64,000 nucleotides of DNA from Tubiluchus corallicola (taxonomy: Eukaryota > Priapulida > Priapulimorpha > Priapulimorphida > Tubiluchidae). Positions 28,601-41,400 of the stretch are shown piece after piece. Both the position numbers and the translations under genes were made by a program. The stretch is taken from contig JAQGDQ010000124.1 in the NCBI GenBank assembly GCA_030141605.1, positions 129,001-193,000 of the forward strand, written 5' to 3'. How positions within the stretch are numbered: the first letter of the stretch is position 1; each line of letters opens with the position of its first letter. The notes beneath the pieces were generated by a model, which worked only from the letters and a program-made list of their open reading frames with translations, did no database searches and was not told the origin of the DNA.

Positions 28601-29414
28601 ATTTGTATCATTAATTTTAAAGTAGATTTGAACACTGTGGAGCATGTACATGTACCACTTCTCTCAGTCTGGTTAGAAAACTTGTTTTATTTTGGACAAG
28701 GAAATCATATCTCTTAGAACATGTTCATTTAATCGCTTTGTGTTTGGTATCGCAGCCTTACCTAATGATTGTACAACTAAAATTGACCCTGTGCCAACAA
28801 TGTTTATTAACAACTGCCGGAAAATTTTAATGGAAATTTTTTGACAAGTTTCTTGAAATTGTGATCTGTGTTGACATAGCCGCACACATGCACACAATTT
28901 TTGTGAATCTATTTCATTGTTTCATGTTGTCATGTTTACATTGTTTCAAATTTTAATGATTTTTTAAGTGCTCAGCTCAGTACAGTGTCAGTGCTCTTAC
29001 GTACCGCTTTTCATGTGCAAATGGTTCTTGATATTTTCTAAAACTGATATATGCATCCACATTTCTTTTAGCTGTGTGTTTTATCTACTTCCTTTTTTTT
29101 ACAGATTGGCAGTCCAAAGACAATACATTTTCCTGAAACTGATCCTGGAGCCGGGCCATCTTCTCACGTGGACCAAAGTCCTGTTTTGCCAGAGGAATCG
29201 CTTAGAAAATCTACGTTAACAGAAGTGGAGTTAGATGATGAAGTGTTTGAGGCAAAACTTGAAAAGCAACGTAATTATAGAATGTAGAATTTCTTGTTAT
29301 TGAATTGGAGTACACTACTTGGATGTTTTCTGTTGCCTGATTTGTTCAAATAATTTTTACTACATTTTTTCTTAGTTTGTTTTTACAAAGTTGTTACATT
29401 ATGACAGTAATATA

Positions 29415-29463
<49 letters not shown>

Positions 29464-32400
29464 GTGATGGTGGTGGTGGTGATGATCACAACGACGACGA
29501 GGACGATGACGGTGACGGTGACAATGACAATGACGATGATTTATAATAGCTCACGATATATGATGTAGCTCATCATATCGTAGTGGTGTTGATGTGCTTT
29601 ACAAATAAAAGTTCTGTAATCAGTTATGATGGTAATTTTATATTACATATTGCAATAATTAAAATTGGATTTTTTTGTTGAATTTGCTTTTCTTTTGATT
29701 TCCAGCTTCTACTTGGTCAAAGTTCCGCAGCATGCTTGAATTCTTCTGGCTATTCCTGTGCGGGATCATGGACAGTGTCTCCGCTGTTCTCAATCACTCT
29801 TCAAAAGACTACAGATATGTAGCTGAAGTTCTGAGACTGGAAAAAATGAAGCTGAAAGAAGTTGTAAGAAATATTTAAGCATAGCTATCGGTTGTGCAAA
29901 CTATTTCACTAAATGTACAAAACAATAACATGTGATATATTGTTGACTCTAGGATGCTACTAAGAGATTAACAAGTACCCTTATGCATTCAATATTTAAT
30001 TATTGTTATGGTCTTAAATTGCTCAAATAAATTTAATTGGTTTACCAAAAACCGGAATTAATAGCTTAGCTCTTCTGGTGATGGTTAGTGGTGATCTAAG
30101 AACACACTAGTGGTGTAGCAAAAAACTATTTGTGGCGTGGGGGGGAACTTCTTTTAATGTGTTTTCATTTGTTTTATGGGTGAAGCCACAAATTGTGCAT
30201 GTTTTTGCGTCCCTGAACACGACTTTCCTTTTTCGATATGATGGGATAAAGATAAACAAAATCTTTGTAAGAATCACCCTGAGTTTCATTTACAGTACTG
30301 CACCAGAATAACTCTAAGCTTTTCTATGAATTCATTATGTGTAGCACGACAGTCCTTAAACATTCAGTTCCAGCATTAAAACAGGCAAAGATTATGAAAG
30401 ATACAGAACATTACAGATTTTCACACTAATACAGTAGGCATTTAGAGAAACGGTAATGCTTATCCCAAAATTATCGAACAGCTAAACCACACGTCACCCT
30501 ACACATGCCATTAAGTAACAACAGTAGCTTTTTTCTAGGCTGTATATAGTAATTAAGTCAGCTACGTTGATCTCTGACTATGCAGTTTTGTTGTAGTTTG
30601 AAAACTTTTGTCAATTGTTTTGTTAATGTCGCATTCGTAATTAATAATTAACAGTCATTGAACTCTGGTAGAATTTTGTACCCTTGCGCCCAGGTGCGAT
30701 TGCCGCCCTGTTGCCCTCACTTTGCTACACCTTTGGAATACACGTGTGGTTAATACTCTTGAATTTCTTGAAACGTCTGTGAGACGTGTAGTGGAGAAGC
30801 TTGAATTTGAGTTCCTATGTCTTCGGATGCAGAATTCTCTATTTTACTGATATTTTGATGAATTAAAATATTTATTTTCGACTTATTATTGTTGTCTCCC
30901 ATTAGTGACAGGTTTGGAACCACTGAACACATTTTAAATCTATTATTACTGGTAGTAAAATAAGTATAAATACTGTAAATAATTTTTTGAAAAAATTACT
31001 AAATCGTTGATAAGGTACCTGCGTTCAAAACAGTACCATCTTAGTTGATCTTTATTTTTTTTCTTACAGCACAGGTTTTCATATTACAATCTTAGTATGG
31101 CTGCTCGTAAATCTATATTAGCGGGAGAATCCATGGATAAAGAAGCTAAAAAGGAGGGCTCTGAGGAACGGTGTGTTTATCATACCTCAGTTTCATTCGT
31201 TTTTATTTAGATTTTGCCAAATGGTAGCAGATTAGTGGCAAATAATGATTCCAAGTGCTACTGTCTTAGGTGACTTAGGCATCACGTTATAATGAGGCTT
31301 TAGCAAAAGAACATTCTCTAAAAGTGCTTTCTGAAGCGAATAGGATAGCTAACTTAATGTTTTGCAATAGAAGAATAAAAATTTTCTCTGTAATGCATTT
31401 AAAACTTATGGGGGCCTTTAATTGAATTTTTATCATCTATGTTGTGTCCAATTTTGTAGGAGATGTAGATACTGTTGAAAACATGTAAAGCTATTTTACA
31501 AAACATTTATATGTATATATATATATATATATATGTGTACATATGTGTATATACATACATATATACACATATATATACATAAAATTTGGGAGTTCAGATA
31601 TTCTCTTGCTTTGAAACGAGAAAGCATTGAATGATTTGGTCTCACAGTATAATTCACAGCGATGTTGATGAAGATCCAGACAAGTTTTTTCTTGATCTAG
31701 AACAAAAAGCTAATTGTGTAAGACTGTACGCTCGTAATTGATTAAAACCTTTGAATGCATTGCAGGCCTCATGATGGTGATGTGATTGTCCACATTGATG
31801 GCAGCGAGCGCCCGGACCCGCCGACATGGCTCGCACTAAAACAAGCGTACGCCTTTTTAATTAACTTTTACGTATTTTACAGTTTATGCCGCTTTTAATG
31901 CATTGAAAACGTATTCATTGCCAATCATTTTCGATTTGAGCCTGTAAGCCAGTCAGGACAGCAAGTGCTGAAAATCTGACATACTAAAGACTAGCCTGCA
32001 ATAAACATATTCTTTTTAAATTTTCCATACCTCTTTTTTCTTATTTCTTGTCACTTGTTCTAGTTTCTAGTTGTAAGGAATGACTGTAACGTTTATTACA
32101 AATCGAAGTTATCAAAACTTACAAACCGCAGCTTGTTAAAATGCAGTGATTCATTTAAAAGTTGTTTCGAAAACTGTGTGTAACATGTTAATTTTAAAGC
32201 TTTATGCCATACGTGTTTTATTATACTGAATTCTATAGTGCCTATCAAATTTTTTTGCACCTGTGTAAAGAAAGCTGTGTTTACTCAAATTTGGACAGTA
32301 CGTGAGCTTAAAATTACTATAAGAACTATTTTTGCAGTTATTTAAGTTATGGTAAAACTTACATTCAAAACTTCAGCTTTTCTAATATATACAACCATTG

Positions 32401-35400
32401 TATGCAATTTCTCATCGTTAAATAAAAAGTGGAAGTTGAGAAATATATTATAATGCCAGTTATTGTAAGTTTCATGAAATATATTTCTAGGTCCATTTCC
32501 ATGCAAGAAGAGCCAGAGCCGTCAGCTATACGTTTACTTCGGGCCATCTACCATGCTCTTATATCCCATTCAGAGCTACTGTGTTATTTTATCATCGTGT
32601 TAAACCAGCTGAGTAATGCAAGCATTATCTCATTGCCGTTGCCTCTTCTTGTGTTCTTTTGGGGCACGCTGTCAGTGCCACGCCCTACCAAGTCTTTTTG
32701 GATAACAGTTATCACTTATGTTGAAGTAAGTTCTTATACGTTTTTTCTTTTGAATGTCAACAGTGTTAAACATTTTTGAACCCGCACAATAAAGTAAATT
32801 ACCTCTGCTGATTCAAGTGATTTTTAGAGGCTTACATTTTTGCTGTAACCATGTTACACTAAACACTGTGGAACAAAATTGCCACATTTCTGATTGCTTG
32901 ATGGCTTGAATGGGGAAATTATAAAAATGAATTTTATCAGTGCAATAATAATAATCGAGTTTTTTTTAGTAATGCTTGTTTTCTCAGTTTTCACATTGTT
33001 TTAATATTTGTGTGTTATATTACTACAAAATATATTTTCACATTTATGTTCACTGCATATGACACGAAGTGTCTTTTTCAGTTAAGATGTATTAACCTTT
33101 ATGACTTATGATATACATATTATCTTCCTCACACCGAAGGGAAAATTTTAGTAACAGCAAAGACTTTACTTTTTAGCATTTTCCATATTTCCATTCAAGA
33201 AAAATATCTCATAAATATTATCAGTTTTACTAGGTTAGCGTGCAAGAAGATGTCTGCTTTAAATTGATATTGTGTATTTTCAGGCCATCGTCGTGGTTAA
33301 GTACATCTTCCAGTTTGGCTTTTACAAGTGGAATGATGATGCTGATTATAGTCCGTTTTGGCCACCACGGATTTTGGGAATTGAAAAACGAGACAACTAT
33401 GCAGTTTGGGACCTAGTGACGTTGTTGGCCCTTTTCTTCCATAGGTCTATACTAAAGGTAAGGACTATACGTTTGGCATCTAATTGTATAATAAGTCAAT
33501 AATGGTTAGGAATAAAATTCTAAGGCATTACTTTAGTTATTAAAAAGGAGAAATGTGAAAAATAAGCTGAAATAAAATGAAATGAAACTTTTATGTTTTG
33601 TTTGTGTATTAGTACAACTGCTCTTTTCTTGAAAGTATGAATTATTCAGCAATTCTTCAGATTTCTACTCAAGAAGTTTTGCATTTATTTTCTTACCTGC
33701 AATGTGTAAATTTGCGTATAATTAAAAAAAATATTTCAGTCACTTGGTTTGTGGAAAAATACAACTGAAGAATCGGCTCCTAAAAGCACTGAGCAGACAA
33801 CAACGGAAGCCTTGGAACACTCCGAAGCTTTGACGACTCCGGATCATGATCCAAACAAGCCTGCTGACGAAACTAAAGCAATTATGGAATCACCTGCTGA
33901 CGAAACTAAAGCCATTGTGGAATCACCTGCTAACGTGGAAAGTGATGGCACTTTCAAAACTGCTAGCGATGAACCACAGCCACCTGAAACTGCTGATAAA
34001 GATGCTCCTCGAGGTAAACACAAAGGTAAATGTTCTCATTGAAAGCTAATTATTGGCTACAGGGTTGTTATGGAACTGACTGGCTGTGTAACTTCACACT
34101 TGAGTTCTTGACAGGGTGCTCACAGGTCGCCAAGATAACTAATGGCAATAGTACCATTTTCTCAACTTCAAAGCTTCTTAATGCAGGAGCTCCTCAAGGG
34201 TGCATCTTATCTCCAATGCTATGCACTTTTTTATATATGACTGTGAAGTATCTTCCCCAAATACTATGATGGTAAAATTCACTGATGATACCACACTGGC
34301 TGGCCTTATTTGCAGTAACATTGAGACTAATTATTTTTTGGAAATTTAAAATTTAATATGATTGTACGAACTGAATAATTTAGAACTGAATGTTTATAAA
34401 ATAAAAAGAAATTATCATAGACTTTAGAAAAGAGCCTGATGGAAAAGCACCTTTGCTTATAGATAATACAGCTGTAGAAATTGTTAAAGATTTCAAATTT
34501 CTGGGAATAAAAATTTCAGATGATCTTAAATGGGAAGCTAATGTGCTCTATTGAGTTAAAACGGCCCCTCAGCATCTGTACTTTTCAAGACAACTCAAAT
34601 TTACCGTTGCCCCTACTGTGATGGAACTTTTATCGTGCACTAATTGAGAGCGTTTTAACAATATCCCTCACTGTTTGGTATGCCGCTACCATGCAGGGAG
34701 ACCACAATGTTCTTGATCAAATTGTTAAATCCACCTCAAAAATTGTAGTAATTCAACAGCAATCTATGGCATATTTGTATGAAAGTGGGTTCGCAAAGAG
34801 AGCGCAAGTTATCATGAAAAATGAATTCCATCCAGGTAATAAATACTTTGAAATGTTCCCCTCTGGTCATAGATTCTGCTCAATTAACGCTAAAACCACA
34901 AGAACTTTAAATTCTTTCTATCCCGTTGCAGTTCACACCATCAGCAGTAAATTTCAGTAAATCTCCAATATTAATTCTTGATGTCACTGTACAACTGATT
35001 GAATTATTTGTGTTAATCTCCTTGTTGTTTCCGTAAGTTAACTGCAGTACGTAAAGCCTCATAAATTTCATTGTATGTATTATGCTGTAATGACAACAAA
35101 TTGCTTACTTGCTTGTTTATGAACCTTTCCTGGAATTCTTTTACTTTTAAAAATCTTTTTTCCATAACACTATGAACTTGAATCAGTTCCTTTTATCATG
35201 GAGGAACTCGGAAATGGATAGAATAAGTTTCTTTTCTTAAATGAGAACTAGGAAGTGGAACTAGTTCGTTTAACTTCTACTGTTTCAATATGACGATTAC
35301 ACCCAAGTGTTGGCATGCTTTTGTGTGATGCGTGATTCTTTAATGTACATTGTATTGTATATTGTATTGTGTTGTTTGTATTGCATATTGTATTGTGTTG

Positions 35401-38400
35401 TTCGTCAATAAACATTATTGTACATAAAAGTGAGGAATTTTTATAGTCCTATTCAGCTGCCATTCGTTTGTTTGGCTTCCTATTTTTAAACTGAAGATGA
35501 AGACACGAACTTGTAATTTGGCTCAATGTTTGGGATTATGTTGTGTGTATGCCTACAGCTTCCTGATCTTGTTTATTTGTTTGTTTAATTTCATTGCGGT
35601 GATCTTCTTTTCATAAAAAGTCTTGCAGACTTACTGGCAATCGGATACATAATTAACAAGTACATGCTCATTTCTTCCCGAGCATCATTTTGTTTCCTAG
35701 AAAAAAATGTGGTGGTTCCTTCATCCCTTCACTCACTCACTCACTCTGTCCTTCACACCTTTCTCAACTCCAAAAGTATTTAACTAATTGAGGTGAAATT
35801 GGTAGGGTGATTATTTAGGATCACCTTGGTTCAAAACAGAAATTTTGTGGCCATCCATTCGTTAATTAGTTAGTTAATTTCAAGCATTTTGAAGATACAT
35901 TTACTTCAGAGCATTAAAGGACAGGACAAGCCATTTATCATATTTGGGTTTATTTTACTGTTGTCACGTAAACTTAAAAAATATAACTAAGAAATTTACG
36001 AAAAACTCTACAAAGCTTAAAGTTCATTTATGTTAGCCCTGTAGAGAAATTTTCGGGCGCGCTGGTTGCCGTCATTTACTTGGAAGTTATGACGTAACTG
36101 GTGGACTTCGTGACTTTTCATAAGGGCATCGAGGCTTTCCAGAAGCTCGAGCTGCTTAAGCTAATCCAAATGTTTACAACTTACCTATGTTCAGGCAGAA
36201 ATATCACAAAACTAGCTATTTTATTTCTTGTAAATCTTTTTTACTTCTGACGGAAATTGGCAGTGTGCTGCTTTTCTTTACGGCGAAATAGATGACATCA
36301 CTGGTTGAAGAATGGGCATTCAAAATGGGTGCACCCAAATGTTAAACAACTGTGACTTTAAACTGATTTTACTAACTACACGAGGTGCTTATCACACTTT
36401 TATTACTGAATTGTTCTAAAAAAATTTGCAATTATTCAAATAATTCTAACTTCCCAGAAGGTTTGGCCTTTAAATGCACGTTTCTAAAATCACCTTGTTA
36501 TTTCTGCTTGTGAAATTGAAAAATAACCAGCCACTAACAGAATTTCAGCCTTGCAGTTCATCATTTTTATGAAGATTAAGCTTTCATGTCAGTCAAGCTA
36601 CTCTATGCTCATTCATGTCATTTTTATTCACCTCATTAATCTCACTGCACCATATTTTATTTTAAGAGTAAGTAATTACGTATATTTTTCTTAAATATCT
36701 TATTGCCATTTTTTCCTACTATCGATTTTTTTAGAATCAGCTTCAAGCGATGTTGGCGATATTGTGGAGCTACAACCTAATGAGAACGGTTCGATGGATC
36801 TCAGGAGTAAGTAGAAATCTTCATTAATTCAACACAGTATGACGTTATACGACGGTATTCTTTAGTTGTTCTGCTGTAGATTTCTTAACTCTCTTATCTT
36901 CTACAATTATTATTATAGACCTGGAAGGTCCAGAAGAAGAAAATTTAGAAGAGGAGGAAGAAGAGGAACCTCCAGAAGAGCCTCCCGGGTAAATTTCCCT
37001 TCGCGTACTAAGTTATCTATATTAAATGTTTCTTCCAGCGTATAAAATTGGAAAAATGCATCAAATTTTATGGCTGATGTACTATGTTTGCATTTATATC
37101 TTACAAAAGTTTAAGATTCTTTTACGATTTCCCTAAAGAGTTTTATGATTTTTTGTCCTGAATTCACGCTTAACAGCAATTTCTTTGCCAGTGTTTGCTA
37201 TTGAGGTTAATCAAAATATTACTTTTTATAAGAACATTCTTTGTCGAGCTTCACTGTTTAGGCTTCGCAATTTGAACAAAAATGATTACACTCATATCTC
37301 GGTTTGCTGGACCTCGCTCTTACGGACATTGGAAAATTTGGACAAAATCTGGTCCATTAAAAAGTCCCGCATACTACGGACAGAGTCCATTATTTCGCTA
37401 GTTGGTGAAAAGCTACACATGCTGTTTGGATGTGAACAATGTGACGGCATGTGTAGCTTGTATGTCAGAATGTTTAGTGGTTTAATCAGCGTGTGTAAAT
37501 AGTTTAGAGTCAATTATGCACAGTTATTTGAGTCAATTTGATGACAGTTTTTATATGCTTTTACATAGGAGTGGACCGTACTAGACGTTTGTGAGACAGT
37601 TAGGCGATTGATCTGCATTATGTGAATCTGATACATGGCACCTACTGTATTAGCTTAATACCAGAAAATACAGATAATCAGCAAATTCGGACCGACGTCG
37701 TCCCCCTTTTGTCCAGCAAACCGAGATATGAGTGTAATACATTTCTTAATCAAAAACCCATAGAGATTTTTGTAGTTGACTTGTGAGCACACTGCTAATA
37801 AGCATAAAGAAGTGTTTGTTTTTACAGGTACACATTATACTTGAAACCATTCAAACAATTCTTTGACCACCTGCTCAGACCTGTGTACCAACTAACAGCT
37901 GACGTGTTTGTCTTTATGTTCTTCTGTGACTTCATCGCTTTTTTGATTGTGGTGTTTGGATATTCTGCTTTTGGAGTAAGTCTTATTTTGTAACAAAATA
38001 AGCTAAAGCAAGATATGGGGCTTGCAGAAAAATTTCATTGCTTTTCTAAAATAATTTTATATGGATGATTTTAAATAAACTAATGCGTGGTGAAATGCCC
38101 AATTTTATTAATTCTGTGATGATTTATCAAAAACTCTTTTATTTTATTCATTGTCCTCAAAAATATGATTATGGGTTTTATCCAAAATTAGCTTCCAGTC
38201 TGCAATTATGTAAGGCGGTAATTACTTTCGATACATAAATTATCTTCTGCATCTGTAAGTATTAGTATAGTACTTGCATTTACCCGACATTCTGCCCCAG
38301 GACCAATTATATTCAATAGCTATTTGCAGTTTGCATCCTCTTTAAGGAGTCTCTGACTCGTTACAAAATAGAACAATGTTAAAACTGATCGACTGGGCAT

Positions 38401-41400
38401 TATTTCATAATTTTGTAAATCCCGCATTTTGCCTTTTTTGACAAATCCTTAAATACTTTGGTCAATACCATGCAGTACTAAGCTCAGTCTGTGACGTCTC
38501 TCTTATTCTTTGCTCTATTTAATGCTGTTCTGGCTAAATACTTAATGCCATTAAATTAATTACTTTATTTACTCGTGTAACTTATAAAACACGTTTGTTG
38601 TTAATATTAATAAAGCAGCTGTGTTATAATGCAGTTTTTGCAGCATAGAGATGTTGACCATTCAGTAATGGATTAATGTAAACATTTGTGATTTATTTGC
38701 ATATTGTTTCAGAGTGCTACAGGCGGTACTGCATCTGATGTAGCTTCATACATCCAGGAAAACAAAGTAAGTTTACAGTTGTGCTCATAAAGGAGTAATT
38801 TAATTAAGTAAAATCTCTTTCACCTAAAATGTGTAGATTGTCGCTTTGAGTGAAAAGAACTAGAAGAAGATGTTCACCTGAGCTCACCTATCCAACTGCT
38901 GACTGTTGTCAAATGTGCTTAACTTCTGTAAACCTGTTGCTGTTCCTGTGGCAAAAGCTAACACAAATGCAGTAGAATTAACCTTTAAAAATATTATTAA
39001 TGTTGCTTAGTAACGGGAATATCAGATGAGAAGTTGCGGCTAAAAGACTCGAGAAAATGTACCAAGTTTTGTTCACAGATAATAGTTTCATTTAAAGCAA
39101 CTGCAGACCCAGTCTTAAACTGTAAGTCAAAGCAATCTATTCTTTAAAATATTGAATGGGAATATACTATTTTTTCAAAAATGACTTATGTGAAAGAATT
39201 ATTACCATACAAACACAATTTCACTAGTTCTTCACAGTTACATGCATTTCGCCATTCGCTAGTTTTGACGGGCACTAGTGCCTCCTCGAGAAAGAAGTGC
39301 TGTGCGTCTCAGTTCAGGTACGTTAGTTTGTGATGAACTACACATGTTCGACAGCTTGAGCACAGTAATAAATTTGAAATTTGAATTTTTATCTTAAAAC
39401 TTGTCTTAGTACAACTCACTGAATATCTTACAGTAGCACAGTACTTCAATTTTCGCTTTCGCAAACGTGTGCAACACACTCATGGAATGTTTTTGATGTT
39501 GAAGATTAAGTTAGTTTATAATGTCATCGCTAGTTGGGCTCGCCCGCCGTTAATTAAGATTTTAATCTGTTAAATAATTATCAGAAATGCTTTTGCAGTA
39601 TTAATTGTGTTAAAATGTATACTTTTTATCAAACTTGAAAATGAGGTCATATATGAAAAATCATCCTGTCTTCATTTAATTTTAAATACTGGGATGAATT
39701 CGCTATTGTATAAAAAACCTTGTGGTTGTACACCTTTACATCTTTTGTCATTCATTTCACATAGTATTGCACTACCTTTACTTGTTGCCTGCTGGCATTT
39801 TTAGATCCACGTTATGCAATTTATGTTTAAAGTTGATTGAAACAAACTTCTGATATTCAAAATTTTTCTTCTAGGTTCCCGTTCCATTTCTCATCATGCT
39901 GATTGCTCAGTTTGCACTGATTATCGTCGACAGAGCCATTTTCCTGCGTAAAAACATCATGGCGAAGTTGATTTTTCAATATATATTAGTGGTTGTTGTC
40001 CATTTATGGATGTTTTTCATTCTACCTGCTGTGACAGACAGGTGAGAAAAAATCAATGTTAAAACATGTACAAGAGAAATTTTTGCTTATTTAATAGTGA
40101 AGTTTTTCTTATGTGACCTGCAGTCCACAAAGCACAAGAAAACTGTTTACTTACAATAAAGCTAGAAAAAATTGTTTTGAAATTTTCTATCACCTACATG
40201 CTGTTTTATTTCATGCAGAGCTTGTATTAACAGGAACTCTGTGTAAAACTTGTAAATTTAAACTTCCATGATGATCTTTAGGCACATCCATTCTAACGGT
40301 ATACCATTTGAAACAAGTTTAGATAACATTGCGTAAAATTTGAAAAAATAGTCAAAGCATTTGTATTGTGCACTTTATTAACAAAGCAAAAGTTTATATT
40401 ACTTTATCTTGTCAGTAAGATTAAAAATGTGTTTTTTGGTAAGTCAATGGTGCACACTAGGAAGGTGAGTAAGTGACATTTTAGCAGTTAGCATGAATAT
40501 TTTAAATTACTAAGAATTTTTTTGGAAAGTTTTTTGGACATACTTTAAGATTGCCCTTTCTTCACCCTTTAAATCTTAATGAGTAAAGTACAGCCATCTT
40601 AAATACCATTTAACTTGCAACTGTTCAATAAAAAGAGATAAATGTCATTATTCTACAGGTTATTTATTGACAATGTGCCGGCTCAGCTTTGGTACTTTGT
40701 TAAGTGTGTATACTTTGTGCTGTCAGCATATCAGATCCGTGCCGGCTATCCCACGCGAATACTGGGCAATTTCTTGACGAAATCCTACAACTACATCAAT
40801 CTTATAGCCTTCAAAATGTGAGTCATTATTATTTTTTTTACTTTGTGTGTTTTGCTAATTTATGATAATTGTGAATAATTTTGGATACCTCTGCATGCTG
40901 TTTTTTCCTGTTCAATTCTACACTCGTAAACTTGAAAATGTAACCATGCTGAAATTAGTACCATAAACTTTTTTTACATTATAATAATATCATTGATATA
41001 AGACTATTCAGTTATGTGCAAGATGTAGTGGATTTACTGTGTGAGTCAGCTGATGTAGTAGCAACTGACTCAGCTTCAGCTGCTAATTATAAGTGATATT
41101 CTAAAGCAGTGGTGCATTGTACAAAAATCTTTGTACCAGACTTGTTAAACCTATTTTTAATAAATTTACCTTGTTTGTGTTAAATGGATTTGTTACTATT
41201 TTAGTTTCCTTCTGATCCCATTTGTGCTGGAGATGCGTGCCCTTATGGACTGGATGTGGACAGATACGACTTTAACCTTGTTCAACTGGCTAAAAATGGA
41301 AGATATTTATTCAAATATCTTTTGTTTGAAGTGTTATAGAAGGGCCGAGGCGGTAAGTATTTTCTGTTTCATTTTGTTCTGCTACTTCAAGCGTTGAAAA

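Noticed and set aside
29415-29540. Poly-Asp coding segment from the GAT repeat
   Set aside because: It lies between well-defined Piezo exons with no splice signals of its own. Microsatellite.
34030-34960. Possible extra Piezo coding sequence after 34013
   Set aside because: The protein fragments are reverse transcriptase motifs, and Piezo continues in phase at 36735.
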